A stretch of 64,000 bases of DNA from an uncultured Methanobrevibacter sp. (GCF_937881195.1 NZ_CALGFC010000007.1:22230-86229), one strand, 5' to 3'; positions 19,156 through 28,129 are shown, numbered from the stretch's first letter. Made by a program: numbers and translations. The notes: generated by a model from the sequence alone, not told the origin.

Positions 19156-19629
19156 TTAATCATTTTCAATACTATCTAAAGCAAATTTAGCACCACTTCT
19201 TACGAATCCACTATCGTCTTCAAGAAGAGATTTTAAAGGAGCAATAGCTTTTTTATCCCCTATTTTTCCTAATGCCCATGCAGAAGCACCCCTAACTCTC
19301 CAATCATCATCTTTTAAAATAGATAGTAAAGGATCAAGAGCTTTATCACCCATACGACTTAATGAAGTAGAAGCCTCTCTTCTTACTAGCTTATTATTAT
19401 CTCTTAAAGTAGCTATTAGAGGATCAATAGCTTTTTCATCCCCAATGATTCCTAATAATTTTGCAGAAGACATTTTTATGTTTTTATTTATCCCTTTAGT
19501 AGATAAAACTTCTATGAGAGGATCTAAAGATTCTTCAGATCTAAATTCAAGAGTTCCAAATGCTTCTTCTTTAACAAATTCATCATCATTATTTAAGTCC
19601 TGAATAAGTTCTTGTATTGTTTTTTCCAT
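19156..19629 (-). CDS. HEAT-repeat (PBS-lyase-like repeat) protein
   Basis: The 157-residue protein consists of about five alpha-helical HEAT repeats of 31 residues, each with the pattern DPLI..L...D..VR..A...LG.IGD..A (for example KAIDPLIATLRDNNKLVRREA and IAPLKSLLEDDSGFVRSGA). Such short HEAT proteins are binding scaffolds. Some relatives act on phycobilins in cyanobacteria, but methanogen versions have no known client. No catalytic motif is present. It is monocistronic with long gaps on both sides. Confidence 0.9.
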   Translation of the reverse strand: MEKTIQELIQDLNNDDEFVKEEAFGTLEFRSEESLDPLIEVLSTKGINKNIKMSSAKLLGIIGDEKAIDPLIATLRDNNKLVRREASTSLSRMGDKALDPLLSILKDDDWRVRGASAWALGKIGDKKAIAPLKSLLEDDSGFVRSGAKFALDSIEND

Positions 19630-20435
19630 ATTAATAACTCCTATAATTATATAAATTTTCTATTAACTATATAAACTTATCTTATAGAATTGTTTTATAG
19701 ACCAAATATTATAAAATTATCTTATAAAAGTATTTTATGAGATTATTCTATAAACTTCACTTATAAAATTGCCTTATAAAAGTATTTTATGAGATTATTT
19801 TATAAACTTCACTTATAAGAATGTTTTATAAACTTATTTTATAAATTTAGACTATAAATTTATTTTTTATTAAAATTAATAATTCTATGAAAAATTAATA
19901 ATTTCACTATAAATATATCTAAGATATATCATGATACATATTAAAAATATATCCAAAATATATCCTAAGTAATATTGTTATTATATTAATAATATATTTG
20001 TAACACATATTATAAATACTTTGACATTATACGAACTATATTATTGATATTTTTAATCAATTAAATAAAATTATAAAATAATAAATTAAAATAATAAATT
20101 AAAATTATAAATTAAAAAGTATTAAAGAACATAAAAAACACAAATAATTAAAAAGATAATCCATAACATAAATATAGGCAATAATATAAAATTAATATGA
20201 TAATGTCAAATAAATATTAGATAAATCACCTAATAGGATATATTTTAATATATTTAGAATGTATTTTAACATAACATTTGAGTTTAATCTAAATCAATCA
20301 ACTAATATTTTAATATTAAAATAGTTTATTGATTAAAATAATTTATTAATTTAATGTTAATGTACAAAATAGAATATTATCTATGATTTAAATAATTTTA
20401 TGTTTATAAAATAAATATTTATCCAAATAAATATT
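19630..20435. repeat. gap with 52-bp imperfect tandem repeat
   Basis: A unit starting CTTATAAAAGTATTTTATGA occurs at 19721 and again at 19773 (period 52), with degenerate copies on both sides (19660-19860). Each unit contains TTTTATGAGATTATT and ACTTCACTTATAA. The rest of the 800 bases is A/T-rich, with many ATATATC-type words and no convincing gene. Confidence 0.5.
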
Positions 20436-20530
20436 AGTTAAAAATATATCATGATAAAATCTATAATTAAAAATTTATCAAGATAAATTATAGTTAAAAA
20501 TTTATCAAGATAAATTATAGTTAAAAATCA
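20436..20530 (+). promoter_or_regulatory. array of palindromic 27-bp repeats upstream of the dehydrogenase gene
   Basis: A unit of about 27 bp beginning TTAAAAATTTATCAAGATAA is present at 20467 and 20494, with a variant (TTAAAAATATATCATGATAA) at 20438 and a truncated copy at 20521. Each full unit contains a palindrome, TTTATC-AA-GATAAA. The array ends about 70 bases before the start codon at 20600, so it is a good candidate for a multi-site operator or upstream activating region. Confidence 0.4.
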
Positions 20531-20599
20531 ATAAATCAAAAAAAATACAAATTATCAAAAAATACAAATTTAAAACTAATACTAATTGAGAGATAATCC

Positions 20600-21628
20600 A
20601 TGAAAAAAATAACAACAATAGCCGGAGATGGAATAGGTAAAGAAGTTATGGAAGCTGGAATGATTGTTTTAGAATCTCTAGATTTAAATTACGATTTTAT
20701 TGAATCAAAGGCAGGTTATGAATGTTTTCAAAAATGTGGTACAACAATACCTGAAGAAACTTTAAAAAATGCTAGGAAAAGTTCAGCAACATTATTTGGA
20801 GCTATTGATTCTACCCCCGGTGAAAAAAGCCCAATAATAACTCTTAGAAAGGAGCTTGAGGTTTTTGCTAACTTAAGACCTATAAAATCATTTGAAGGAG
20901 TAAATTCCTTATTTAAAAATGTTGATTTTTTAATTGTTAGGGAAAATACAGAAGGATTATATTCTCAAATAGAATCTTTTGAAAAAAGTGAAAATGGAAA
21001 AGTAACAAAATCAATAGCTAAAAGAATAATAACACAAAAGGCAAGTATGAAAATTTGTGAATTTGCATATAAAAAAGCTATAGAAAATAAAAAGAAAAAA
21101 ATTACATGTGTTCACAAAGCAAATGTTTTGAAAAAAACTGATGGCATCTTTAAAGATTCATTTTATAATATAATAAACAAATATTCTCAGGAAAACCCAC
21201 AAATAATTGCTAATGATTATTATATAGATGCAACTGCAATGTATCTAATAACAAAACCACAAGAATTTGAGGTAATTGTAACAAGTAACTTATATGGAGA
21301 TATTTTATCTGATGAAGGAGCAGGATTAATAGGAGGTTTGGGACTCTCACCATCCGCAAATATAGGAGATAAAAATGGATTATTTGAACCAGTTCATGGT
21401 TCTGCCCCGGATATTGAAGGTAAAGGATTAGCTAACCCAGTAGCAATGGTACTTTCTATTAGTATGATGCTTGAATTTTTAAAAGAAGAATATTATGCAA
21501 ATAAAATTAATTTAGCAGTTGAAAATGTTCTAAAAAAAGGAAAAACAATTACTCCTGATTTAGGAGGAACTTCCAAAACTATGGATGTAGCTATAAGCAT
21601 TAAAGATGAACTTGAAAAGTTAATATAA
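20600..21628 (+). CDS. aksF: isocitrate/isopropylmalate dehydrogenase family enzyme, probably homoisocitrate dehydrogenase (AksF)
   Basis: This 342-residue NAD-dependent beta-decarboxylating dehydrogenase has the family marks: an N-terminal GDGIGKEV, substrate-binding SPIITLRKEL and NLRPI, RENTEGLYS, catalytic Lys in HKANVLK, the metal-binding NLYGDILSDEGAGLIGGLG and GSAPDIEGKGLANP. In methanogens such paralogues serve either leucine synthesis (LeuB) or the 2-oxosuberate branch of coenzyme B synthesis (AksF). The SPIITLRK context and the neighbouring argB/argJ genes resemble the Methanobacteriales AksF locus, so I favour AksF; LeuB is the main alternative. ATG at 20600 follows GAGAGATAATCC. 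It converges on argB. Confidence 0.7.
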   Translation: MKKITTIAGDGIGKEVMEAGMIVLESLDLNYDFIESKAGYECFQKCGTTIPEETLKNARKSSATLFGAIDSTPGEKSPIITLRKELEVFANLRPIKSFEGVNSLFKNVDFLIVRENTEGLYSQIESFEKSENGKVTKSIAKRIITQKASMKICEFAYKKAIENKKKKITCVHKANVLKKTDGIFKDSFYNIINKYSQENPQIIANDYYIDATAMYLITKPQEFEVIVTSNLYGDILSDEGAGLIGGLGLSPSANIGDKNGLFEPVHGSAPDIEGKGLANPVAMVLSISMMLEFLKEEYYANKINLAVENVLKKGKTITPDLGGTSKTMDVAISIKDELEKLI

Positions 21629-21786
21629 AAATAAAAAATATCTAAAAATAAAAATTAATATAAAAATAAAAAATATCTAAAAATAAAAATTAATATAAAA
21701 ATAAAAAGTATCTAAAAATAAAAATTAATATAAAAATAAAAAGTATCTAAAAATAAAAGTTAATATAAAAATAAAAAGTATTGATA
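21617..21786. repeat. 35-bp tandem repeat, about five copies, starting in the dehydrogenase stop codon region
   Basis: TATCTAAAAATAAAA-type units recur with exact 35-bp spacing (the word TATCTA starts at 21639, 21674, 21709 and 21744, with a diverged copy at 21779). The unit includes TTAATATAA, which in the first copy is the Leu-Ile-stop end of the upstream gene. The array fills the space between the converging dehydrogenase and argB genes. Confidence 0.85.
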
Positions 21787-21814
21787 AATAATCATTATAG
21801 TAAATTATTTTTAA

Positions 21815-22720
21815 TTAAAGAGTAATCATCGTACCAATACCATTGGTAGTGAATATTTCAAGAAGTAAAGAATGTTTAACTCTCCCATCAATAATATGAG
21901 CAGATTTTACTCCTCCCTCAATAGCTTTAACACAAGTTTCTATTTTAGGAATCATACCACCACTTATAGTACCATTATTAATTAAATCATCTACTTCATC
22001 TACTTTTATTTTTTTAATCAATGTGTTTGGATCTTTAGGATCTTTAAGCACTCCCGGAACATCGGTTAAAATTATTAATTTTTCAGAATCCATTTCAGCA
22101 GCTACTTCACCAGCAACAGTATCTGCATTAAGATTTAATGTGTTTCCATTATCATCTACCCCAATAGGAGATATAACCGGAATATAATCATTATCTGTAA
22201 ACATTTGGATAATTTCGGTATTTAAAGAATCAATCTGACCAACCAAACCCAAATCAATTTCATGTTCTTCACCAGTTGTCTCATCTTTTATTTTATGAGG
22301 TGCTTTTTTAGAAGCTATAATCAATTGGCTATCTTTACCAGAAACACCAGAAGCTTTTCCTCCATGAATTCCAATTTTTGAAACAATTTCAGTACTGATT
22401 TTTCCAACCAAAACCATAGTAACAATATCCATTGTTTCTTCATCAGTAATCCTAAGACCCTTAATAAATTTAGGTTCTTTACCCATTTTATTCATAGAGC
22501 GAGTAATCTCAGGACCTCCTCCATGAACAACAATAGGCTCCATTCCTACATATTTAAGTAAAACTGTATCCCTTGCTGTAGAATTCATAGCTTCTTCATC
22601 AATCATAGCATGTCCACCATACTTTATCATGATTTTTTTATGATGGAATTCTTTTATATAAGGCAATGCCTCGATTAGAAGATTTGCTTTGTTAGGTTTA
22701 TCATTTAATTCTTCAGACAT
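21815..22720 (-). CDS. argB: acetylglutamate kinase
   Basis: ArgB phosphorylates N-acetylglutamate in arginine synthesis. The protein (301 residues from the ATG at 22720; a GTG three codons upstream is possible) has the amino-acid kinase marks KYGGHAM, VHGGGPEI, a long substrate lid with KFIKGLRITD, the NADTVAGEVAAEM nucleotide-binding motif, LTDVPGV and GGMIPKIE. The charged insertion around KAPHKIKDETTGEEHE is longer than in many bacterial ArgB. It sits close to argJ on the same strand, with the glutamate decarboxylase gene between them, and converges with the aksF-type gene. Confidence 0.95.
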   Translation of the reverse strand: MSEELNDKPNKANLLIEALPYIKEFHHKKIMIKYGGHAMIDEEAMNSTARDTVLLKYVGMEPIVVHGGGPEITRSMNKMGKEPKFIKGLRITDEETMDIVTMVLVGKISTEIVSKIGIHGGKASGVSGKDSQLIIASKKAPHKIKDETTGEEHEIDLGLVGQIDSLNTEIIQMFTDNDYIPVISPIGVDDNGNTLNLNADTVAGEVAAEMDSEKLIILTDVPGVLKDPKDPNTLIKKIKVDEVDDLINNGTISGGMIPKIETCVKAIEGGVKSAHIIDGRVKHSLLLEIFTTNGIGTMITL

Positions 22721-23120
22721 ATTGTTCACAACAAATTATTTATCAATATATTATAAAATTGATATCAAAATAATAATAATAATAATAATAAAAATATAAT
22801 TTAAATTAATTTATACCTAATTTAATTTATATCTAACTTAATTTATATCTAATTTAATTTATATTTAATTTATATTTAATTTAAATATAATTAAAAATGC
22901 AATTATAATAAAAATATATTTAAATTAAATATAATTAAAAATACTCAAATGATTTTAAAATTATACAAATTAAGTATAACAATGATAATCATTATTATAA
23001 TTATTAAAATATATAAATTTAGCACAAAATAAACAAAATATAATATAAAAACTAAAAATAAAAAATAAAAAAATAAAACTAAAATTAAAAAATAAAAAGA
23101 AAAAGAAAAAGATAAAAGTA
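22721..23120. repeat. gap with (AAT)n and 16-bp tandem repeats
   Basis: A short (AATAAT)n run lies at about 22768-22790. It is followed by four copies of a 16-bp unit near AATTTATATCTAATTT (about 22806-22875). The remainder is A/T with runs of AAAATAAAA before the decarboxylase stop. No gene is seen. Confidence 0.6.
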
Positions 23121-24530
23121 TTAAAATATGTTTATTGAAGGTTCATTTTCTGGATTTTCGTCTAAATTCTTTTTATATCCATCAAAAATATTTTTTAAAT
23201 CTTGAACCAACAGATCGGCCATATCTCTTGTAAAATTTTCTTTTATAACTATTCTTAATACTGCAATTTCTTCTGCATTTGCAGGAAGAGTGTATGCCGG
23301 AACTAACCATCCTCTTTCTCTTAATTTTCTAGAAATATCAAAAACTGTCAGATTATCTATTCCAATAAGATCTTTCAGATTATCATTTAATTTTATAGCC
23401 AATATAGGAAGAACTAATTCTTCATCTAAAAGTTTGAAAAACCCAGTGCTTTTAAGAGTATTTGCAAGATAATTTGCTGTTTCCATTAAATTATTCATTA
23501 TACTGGAATAACCCTGTTTTCCAAGCCTCAAAAGATTATAATATTGAGCAATAACCATACTACTTCCTTTTGAAAAATTAAGATTAAATGTAGGAATAAT
23601 ACCTCCAAGATAATTAACTTCAAATATTAAATCCTCTGAAAGATATTTTTTATCTTTAAATACCAACCAACCAATACCAGGATAAACAAGCCCATATTTA
23701 TGACCTGATACATTAATTGATTTTACTTGAGAAAGTCTAAAATCCCATTCAAATTCAGGATTAAGGAAAGGAACAATGAAAGCTCCACTTGCACCATCAA
23801 CATGAATTGGAATATCCCATCCTTTTTCTTTCTTAATATTAACTAAAAGATCATTTATTTCTTGTATTTGGTCTATTTGACCAGTGAAAGTTGTACCAAG
23901 AACCACACCAACAGCTATAGTATTTTCATCAATATTTTCTTTAACTTTATCTGCAGTTAATGTATATTTCCCTTTTTCCATTGGAACCATTCTAAGTTCT
24001 ACATCAAAATATTTTGCAAATTTTTCCCAAACAACATGAACATCTGCACCCATAACAATATTAGGATTAGAACAATCTTCACCTTTAGCTTTCTTATTTT
24101 CTCTCCAAGCCCATTTATGTGCAAGTGCCCCTAACATAATAGCTTCAGATGATCCAATAGTACTAGTACCTAGAAAATCACAACCTTTAGGAGCATTAAA
24201 AAGTCTTGCAAGCATATTTATTACACGATTTTGGATAATTTGTGTTTGGGGATATTCATCATTATCAACAAAATTTTTTCCATTTGTCTGATTAATAAGC
24301 ATATCTGCTTCTGGTTCCATCCAAGTTGTTACAAAACTTGCTAAATTTAAATTAGGATTTCCATCAAGATTTAACTCATCATTAATCAATTGATATGCTG
24401 CTTTAGAAGGCATACCTTCTTCAGGAATTTCATATTTAGGAATAGGTTCTGAAACATACCTAGTACCATAAATTGATGTATTTCTTCCAGTTTTTTTCAT
24501 ATCTTTTAAATTTACTTTATTCGAAAGCAT
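23121..24530 (-). CDS. gadB: glutamate decarboxylase (PLP-dependent, GadB type)
   Basis: The 469-residue protein matches bacterial and plant glutamate decarboxylases over its full length: FVTTWMEPEADML, NFVDNDEYPQT, the GTSTIGSSEAIMLG phosphate-binding region, HVDGASGAF, and the PLP lysine in VSGHKYGLVYPG (near residue 278). It converts glutamate to GABA and CO2, consuming a proton. No GABA/glutamate antiporter (gadC) is in the window. It sits between argB and argJ, both of glutamate-derived metabolism. A different role, such as aspartate decarboxylation for beta-alanine, is possible in archaea, but the group II MfnA family looks different. Start at 24530 behind GGGATG. Confidence 0.92.
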   Translation of the reverse strand: MLSNKVNLKDMKKTGRNTSIYGTRYVSEPIPKYEIPEEGMPSKAAYQLINDELNLDGNPNLNLASFVTTWMEPEADMLINQTNGKNFVDNDEYPQTQIIQNRVINMLARLFNAPKGCDFLGTSTIGSSEAIMLGALAHKWAWRENKKAKGEDCSNPNIVMGADVHVVWEKFAKYFDVELRMVPMEKGKYTLTADKVKENIDENTIAVGVVLGTTFTGQIDQIQEINDLLVNIKKEKGWDIPIHVDGASGAFIVPFLNPEFEWDFRLSQVKSINVSGHKYGLVYPGIGWLVFKDKKYLSEDLIFEVNYLGGIIPTFNLNFSKGSSMVIAQYYNLLRLGKQGYSSIMNNLMETANYLANTLKSTGFFKLLDEELVLPILAIKLNDNLKDLIGIDNLTVFDISRKLRERGWLVPAYTLPANAEEIAVLRIVIKENFTRDMADLLVQDLKNIFDGYKKNLDENPENEPSINIF

Positions 24531-24709
24531 TTAATTCATCCCACTTTTTTCATATAATTATTTAATTTTAATTAAAAAATCAAAATGAATCCTATAAACA
24601 ATAGATTATAGTTATTTAATTTATTAAAATTAATAAATAAAATTATAATATCCAAATATTGTGTTTTTAAAATTATAAATATCAATTAATAAATTAATAG
24701 ATAAATAAA

Positions 24710-25966
24710 TCATGTAGTATACTCTGCATTTATTTTAACATAATCATAAGTTAAATCACAGCCATAAGCTATAGCATCATAAGTCCCTTCTTTCAAATCA
24801 ACAATTATTTTTATTTCTTTTTCATTCATAATTGACTCAGCAATTTTAAGATTATCAGTACCTTCAAAAGCTAAAATTTCACCATCAAGCACTAAATTTA
24901 CAAGTTTTTTTTCAGAAGATATAGCAATGGTAATATCATCTGGATCCATATAAGCTCCAGAATATCCAACAGCTGCAACAATTCGGCCCCAGTTAGGATC
25001 TCCCCCAAATACTGCACTTTTAACAAGAGATGATTTAACAACTGATTTAGATGCAATTTGGGCATCAATTTTTGTCTTTGCACCTTTAACTTCTACTTCT
25101 AAAAATTTAGTTGCACCTTCTCCATCTTTAGCCATTTGTTTAGCTAAATCTTTACAAAGAATATTCAAACCTTCTTGAAAATTTTTATCTATATTATTAT
25201 CTACCAATATACTATTTCCAGATTTTCCATTTGCAAAAAGAAGAACTGTGTCATTTGTACTTTCATCACCATCAACAATAACCATATTAAAACTATCATT
25301 AACTGAATTTTTAAGAGACTCATTTAATATTTTTTGATCTGCAACAGCATCAGTAGCAATGAAACACAGCATAGTACCCATATTAGGAGCAATCATCCCA
25401 GTACCTTTACAGATTCCACCGATTTTAATTTTTTTATTATTTTCTAATGTTACTTCAACAGCTGCCTCTTTATATACTGTATCCGTAGTCATTATTGCTT
25501 TTGCAGCATTTATAGAAGCTTCATTTGAATTTTCGACATTTTGACTAGCCTGATTAATTAATTCTATAATAATATCCATTGGCATTTTACGACCAATAAC
25601 TCCTGTTGAAGCAGTAGCTATCTGATTCTTAGGAATTTCAAATATTTTTGAAAGAGTTTCCACAGTTTTCTCACAATCAAAAATTCCTTGATCTCCTGTA
25701 AAACAATTAGCATTTCCACTATTAGCTATAATTGCAGAAACCTTTCCATCCTCAATTATTTTTTTTGTATATTGAACGGGGGCAGCTATTACTTTATTTG
25801 AAGTGAAAACTCCTGTAACATTGGAATCTTTACAGATAATAATAGAAACGCCATATTTTCCATTACGAACACCTGAAACTTCCACTTCAGAAACAGCACA
25901 TATTCCTCCATCAATCGATATTATTTTATCTATAAACTCTCCAGATAAGTCATTTTTAGTTATCAT
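24710..25966 (-). CDS. argJ: bifunctional glutamate N-acetyltransferase/ornithine acetyltransferase
   Basis: ArgJ (418 residues) transfers the acetyl group from N-acetylornithine to glutamate and so recycles it in arginine synthesis. The self-cleavage site with the nucleophilic Thr lies in GMIAPNMGTML (near residue 200); most relatives have Ala-Thr, here it is Gly-Thr. Other marks are IANSGNANCFTG, ASTGVIGRKMP, DGDESTNDT, GEGATKF and FGGDPNWGR. ATG at 25966 follows AAGGTATACA. Whether it also uses acetyl-CoA cannot be read from the sequence. Confidence 0.95.
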   Translation of the reverse strand: MITKNDLSGEFIDKIISIDGGICAVSEVEVSGVRNGKYGVSIIICKDSNVTGVFTSNKVIAAPVQYTKKIIEDGKVSAIIANSGNANCFTGDQGIFDCEKTVETLSKIFEIPKNQIATASTGVIGRKMPMDIIIELINQASQNVENSNEASINAAKAIMTTDTVYKEAAVEVTLENNKKIKIGGICKGTGMIAPNMGTMLCFIATDAVADQKILNESLKNSVNDSFNMVIVDGDESTNDTVLLFANGKSGNSILVDNNIDKNFQEGLNILCKDLAKQMAKDGEGATKFLEVEVKGAKTKIDAQIASKSVVKSSLVKSAVFGGDPNWGRIVAAVGYSGAYMDPDDITIAISSEKKLVNLVLDGEILAFEGTDNLKIAESIMNEKEIKIIVDLKEGTYDAIAYGCDLTYDYVKINAEYTT

Positions 25967-26444
25967 TGTATACCTTGATAATAATTAATTAATTAAGTGA
26001 ATATTTAATAAAATTAATTTGTTATATCTTATATTTGTATGTATCTATCATATAATTAATTAATAAAAAAATAAATAACATAATATTATATAGAAATGGG
26101 TAATCAGATAGTATATAGAAATAAATATTTAAAAAAGATGAAAAAATAATCTAACTCAAAATTATACAATTATAAAATACAAAAATACCTATTAAAACTA
26201 GAAGAATACATAATTATAGCCATATAATAATAGTTAAAATAGCAAATAAAAAAAAATAATGCTCATATATAGGAAAAAACTTAATAATAAATATAAAATA
26301 ATATAAAAAACTTTAAATTAGAATAAATAATTCAAATTCATGAATAATATAGTTAAAAATTCTCCATAATTAATGATGTTCCATAAAATAATTAAATAAA
26401 GTATAATAATAGGTTATGAATATTTTAAATTATAATAGTTTTGT
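25967..26444. other. AT-rich gap upstream of argJ, no gene seen
   Basis: These 478 bases hold the argJ promoter (A/T-rich, with ATATTTAATAAAA near 26000) and otherwise only A/T sequence. I see no reading frame with an RBS, no long repeat and no structured RNA. Confidence 0.4.
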
Positions 26445-26478
26445 GGGGTTAACTATTAATTCAAATTAAATTAACCCA
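26445..26478 (-). terminator. hairpin at the 3' end of the 105-residue membrane protein gene
   Basis: GGGTTAA (26446-26452) pairs with TTAACCC (26471-26477). Between them TTAATT-CA-AATTAA extends the stem. The second arm overlaps the gene's last codons and stop. On the minus strand it is followed by A/T sequence without a long T-run, so it may be an mRNA-end stabiliser rather than a strict terminator. Confidence 0.4.
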
Positions 26479-26788
26479 TTGTTATACTATTACTATTATT
26501 TTTTGCTAAATCTTCTTCAGAGTAATAAACCCCTGAATTTGATGAATTAGAATTACTTGAAACATTACTTTCATCATAAGGATATGCATCCATATTGTAA
26601 TTAGGATTATCTTGACTAATATTATTAGTCACATCAACAGTTGTATTAACTGGTTCTTGAGTATTTGATGAATTAAAATCATCTCCTGACATTCCAACAG
26701 CAATACCAATACCCGAACCTAATCCAAAAGCTATTAAAGAGATTATCAAAGCTATTACTATTTTTCCATCGTTGTTTTTAGAACTCAT
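26471..26788 (-). CDS. small single-pass membrane protein with Ser/Asn-rich tail
   Basis: The 105-residue protein has a short cytosolic start, one Gly-rich helix (about 10-32, with GLGSGIGIAVG forming a glycine zipper) and an extracytoplasmic tail rich in Ser, Asn, Asp and Tyr without cysteine. A strong ribosome-binding site (AAGGAGG) lies 7 bases before the ATG at 26788. The glycine zipper suggests packing with itself or another helix. No family is recognised. The leader contains alternative hairpins (26815-26890), so expression may be regulated at the mRNA level. Confidence 0.75.
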   Translation of the reverse strand: MSSKNNDGKIVIALIISLIAFGLGSGIGIAVGMSGDDFNSSNTQEPVNTTVDVTNNISQDNPNYNMDAYPYDESNVSSNSNSSNSGVYYSEEDLAKNNSNSITMG

Positions 26789-26814
26789 ACTTCCTCCTTA
26801 TATAAGTCTTTAAA

Positions 26815-26890
26815 TCATTGAGACACATCAATGAAGTTAAAACAAGCATGGTAAATCTACTTATAGATTTAAATGCTTATTGGTCAATGA
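26815..26890 (-). promoter_or_regulatory. candidate structured leader with mutually exclusive hairpins
   Basis: TCATTGA at 26815-26821 can pair over 7 bp with TCAATGA at 26828-26834 or with an identical TCAATGA at 26884-26890. Between them a long hairpin is formed by TAAATCTA (26852-26859) with TAGATTTA (26864-26871), extended by AAGCAT (26844-26849) with ATGCTT (26873-26878). The shared arm lies about 27 bases before the start codon of the 105-residue protein gene, which is the usual place for a switch. Confidence 0.35.
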
Positions 26891-27320
26891 ACATTAAAAT
26901 CCGCCAGTTAATCTATAAATAATATGTATTCCCTCACAAACGAAAACACAAACTTTTTTATTTATTGATTCTTTGATATAATGAATTAATCAAGCATATG
27001 ATTAGTTAATCAAGTAATAGAAAATAAATTAGAATATAAATCTACCTGTTTCCACATATTCTAATTTATTTTTATTTATAAATGATTAGATAAATCCATT
27101 TTTATTTAAGTTTACAAATTTTAGTAAATAATCATAATTATATGATTCAATATTGAAACAAAAATTACATTACTACAAAATTGATACCTCTGCTTAAAGA
27201 AACATTAAGCAACATGATACTTTATAAAAGAACATGTTACTTAATATCAACAATGCAATTTTATCATATATTAATAACCATATATATATTTTATTGTGTG
27301 TGTATGTGTGTACACATAAG
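26891..27320. other. intergenic region with several strong inverted repeats
   Basis: A perfect 17-bp inverted repeat occupies 27021-27037 and 27056-27072 with an 18-base loop that is less A/T-rich (contains CTACCTGTTTCCAC). Further hairpins are GCTTAA/TTAAGC near 27192-27210 and AACATG/CATGTT near 27210-27237. A direct repeat TTAATCAAG occurs near 26986 and 27006. The stretch is richer in C and G than other gaps here. A non-coding RNA or a transfer remnant is possible; nothing coding is seen. Confidence 0.4.
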
Positions 27321-27561
27321 TGCAAAAAGATAAAAAGTTTGAATATTTATTAAAAAGATTATATAAAATAAAAAATTTTAAGATAATGTAATATTGATTG
27401 ATGATAACTAAAAAAATATTTAAAATTTTTATATAAAAATTAAAGTTAGTAAATATAGTAAAAATAAAAATAAGAAAATTAAAGAGAATAATAAAATTTT
27501 AAATAAAAAACTTGTAAATAATATTAAAATATTAAGTAAATGATTACATACACACATACAC
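27296..27561. repeat. inverted (TG/CA) simple repeats flanking 230 bases
   Basis: TGTGTGTATGTGTGTACACA at about 27296-27316 is matched in inverted orientation by CATACACACATACACAC at about 27546-27562 (15 bases exact). Alternating purine-pyrimidine tracts of this kind are unusual in this A/T-dominated sequence and could adopt Z-DNA or a cruciform. Confidence 0.7.
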
Positions 27562-27667
27562 ACTAAAATAATTAAATACATAAATATACATATAAATCAA
27601 TAAAAAATATTAATTATATGTGTAAATATTTAAAAACATAATTAAAAATATAATGCACTAAATAAAC

Positions 27668-27706
27668 CAAAAAAAATATATATAGAAGAAAGATAATGTA
27701 GATACA
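27668..27706 (+). promoter_or_regulatory. TATA-box promoter, probably leaderless, for the ribbon-helix-helix gene
   Basis: AAAAAATATATATAG at about 27670-27684 is centred some 28-30 bases before the ATG at 27707, the usual archaeal distance from TATA box to transcription start. No Shine-Dalgarno is present, which fits a leaderless transcript. Confidence 0.5.
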
Positions 27707-27904
27707 ATGGTAAATAAAGAAGAAGTTGACAGAATCTGGAAATTATCAGAAAAGTCAAGAATGAATATATCACTTCCAAAAGATTTAGCTAATTGGTTAG
27801 ATGAAAACGCATCAACTAATTGGAGATTAGACAAAGGAGCTAGATCCAAAGAAGTAACAAAATTGCTTCTTGAAGCAAAAAGAAGAAGTGAAGAAAAATT
27901 ATAA
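27707..27904 (+). CDS. small ribbon-helix-helix-like DNA-binding protein
   Basis: The 65-residue protein has the order of a ribbon-helix-helix repressor: a short strand SRMNISLP, a first helix (KDLANWLDENA) and a second helix (SKEVTKLLLEAKRRSEE). The extra residues before the strand and in the loop NWRLDKGARS are not typical of a minimal CopG. It could repress itself or the divergent structured region upstream. No toxin gene follows within 200 bases, so a classic toxin-antitoxin pair is not seen. The minus-strand frame over the same bases is a shadow. Confidence 0.65.
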   Translation: MVNKEEVDRIWKLSEKSRMNISLPKDLANWLDENASTNWRLDKGARSKEVTKLLLEAKRRSEEKL

Positions 27905-28129
27905 AATATAATTAAATTTCTTTATATTACTAATAGAATTTTATATAAAACTAATTTTAAAAATTTTAAATATAATTATAATAAATAATAATTTTTAATA
28001 ATAATTTTTTAGACTATTTTTAATAATAATTTTTTAGCCTATTTTTAAAATATTTTTTAATCATTATATCTCAATCATATATACTATTTCAAAAATTAAA
28101 GAATAAATATTAAAAACTTTTAAATCAAA

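Noticed and set aside
27658..27849. A minus-strand frame of 63 residues opposite the ribbon-helix-helix gene
   Set aside because: The plus-strand product has a meaningful fold and promoter; the minus frame is its shadow.
27707..27904. A toxin-antitoxin pair with the ribbon-helix-helix protein as antitoxin
   Set aside because: No small gene that could be a toxin lies next to it on the same strand.
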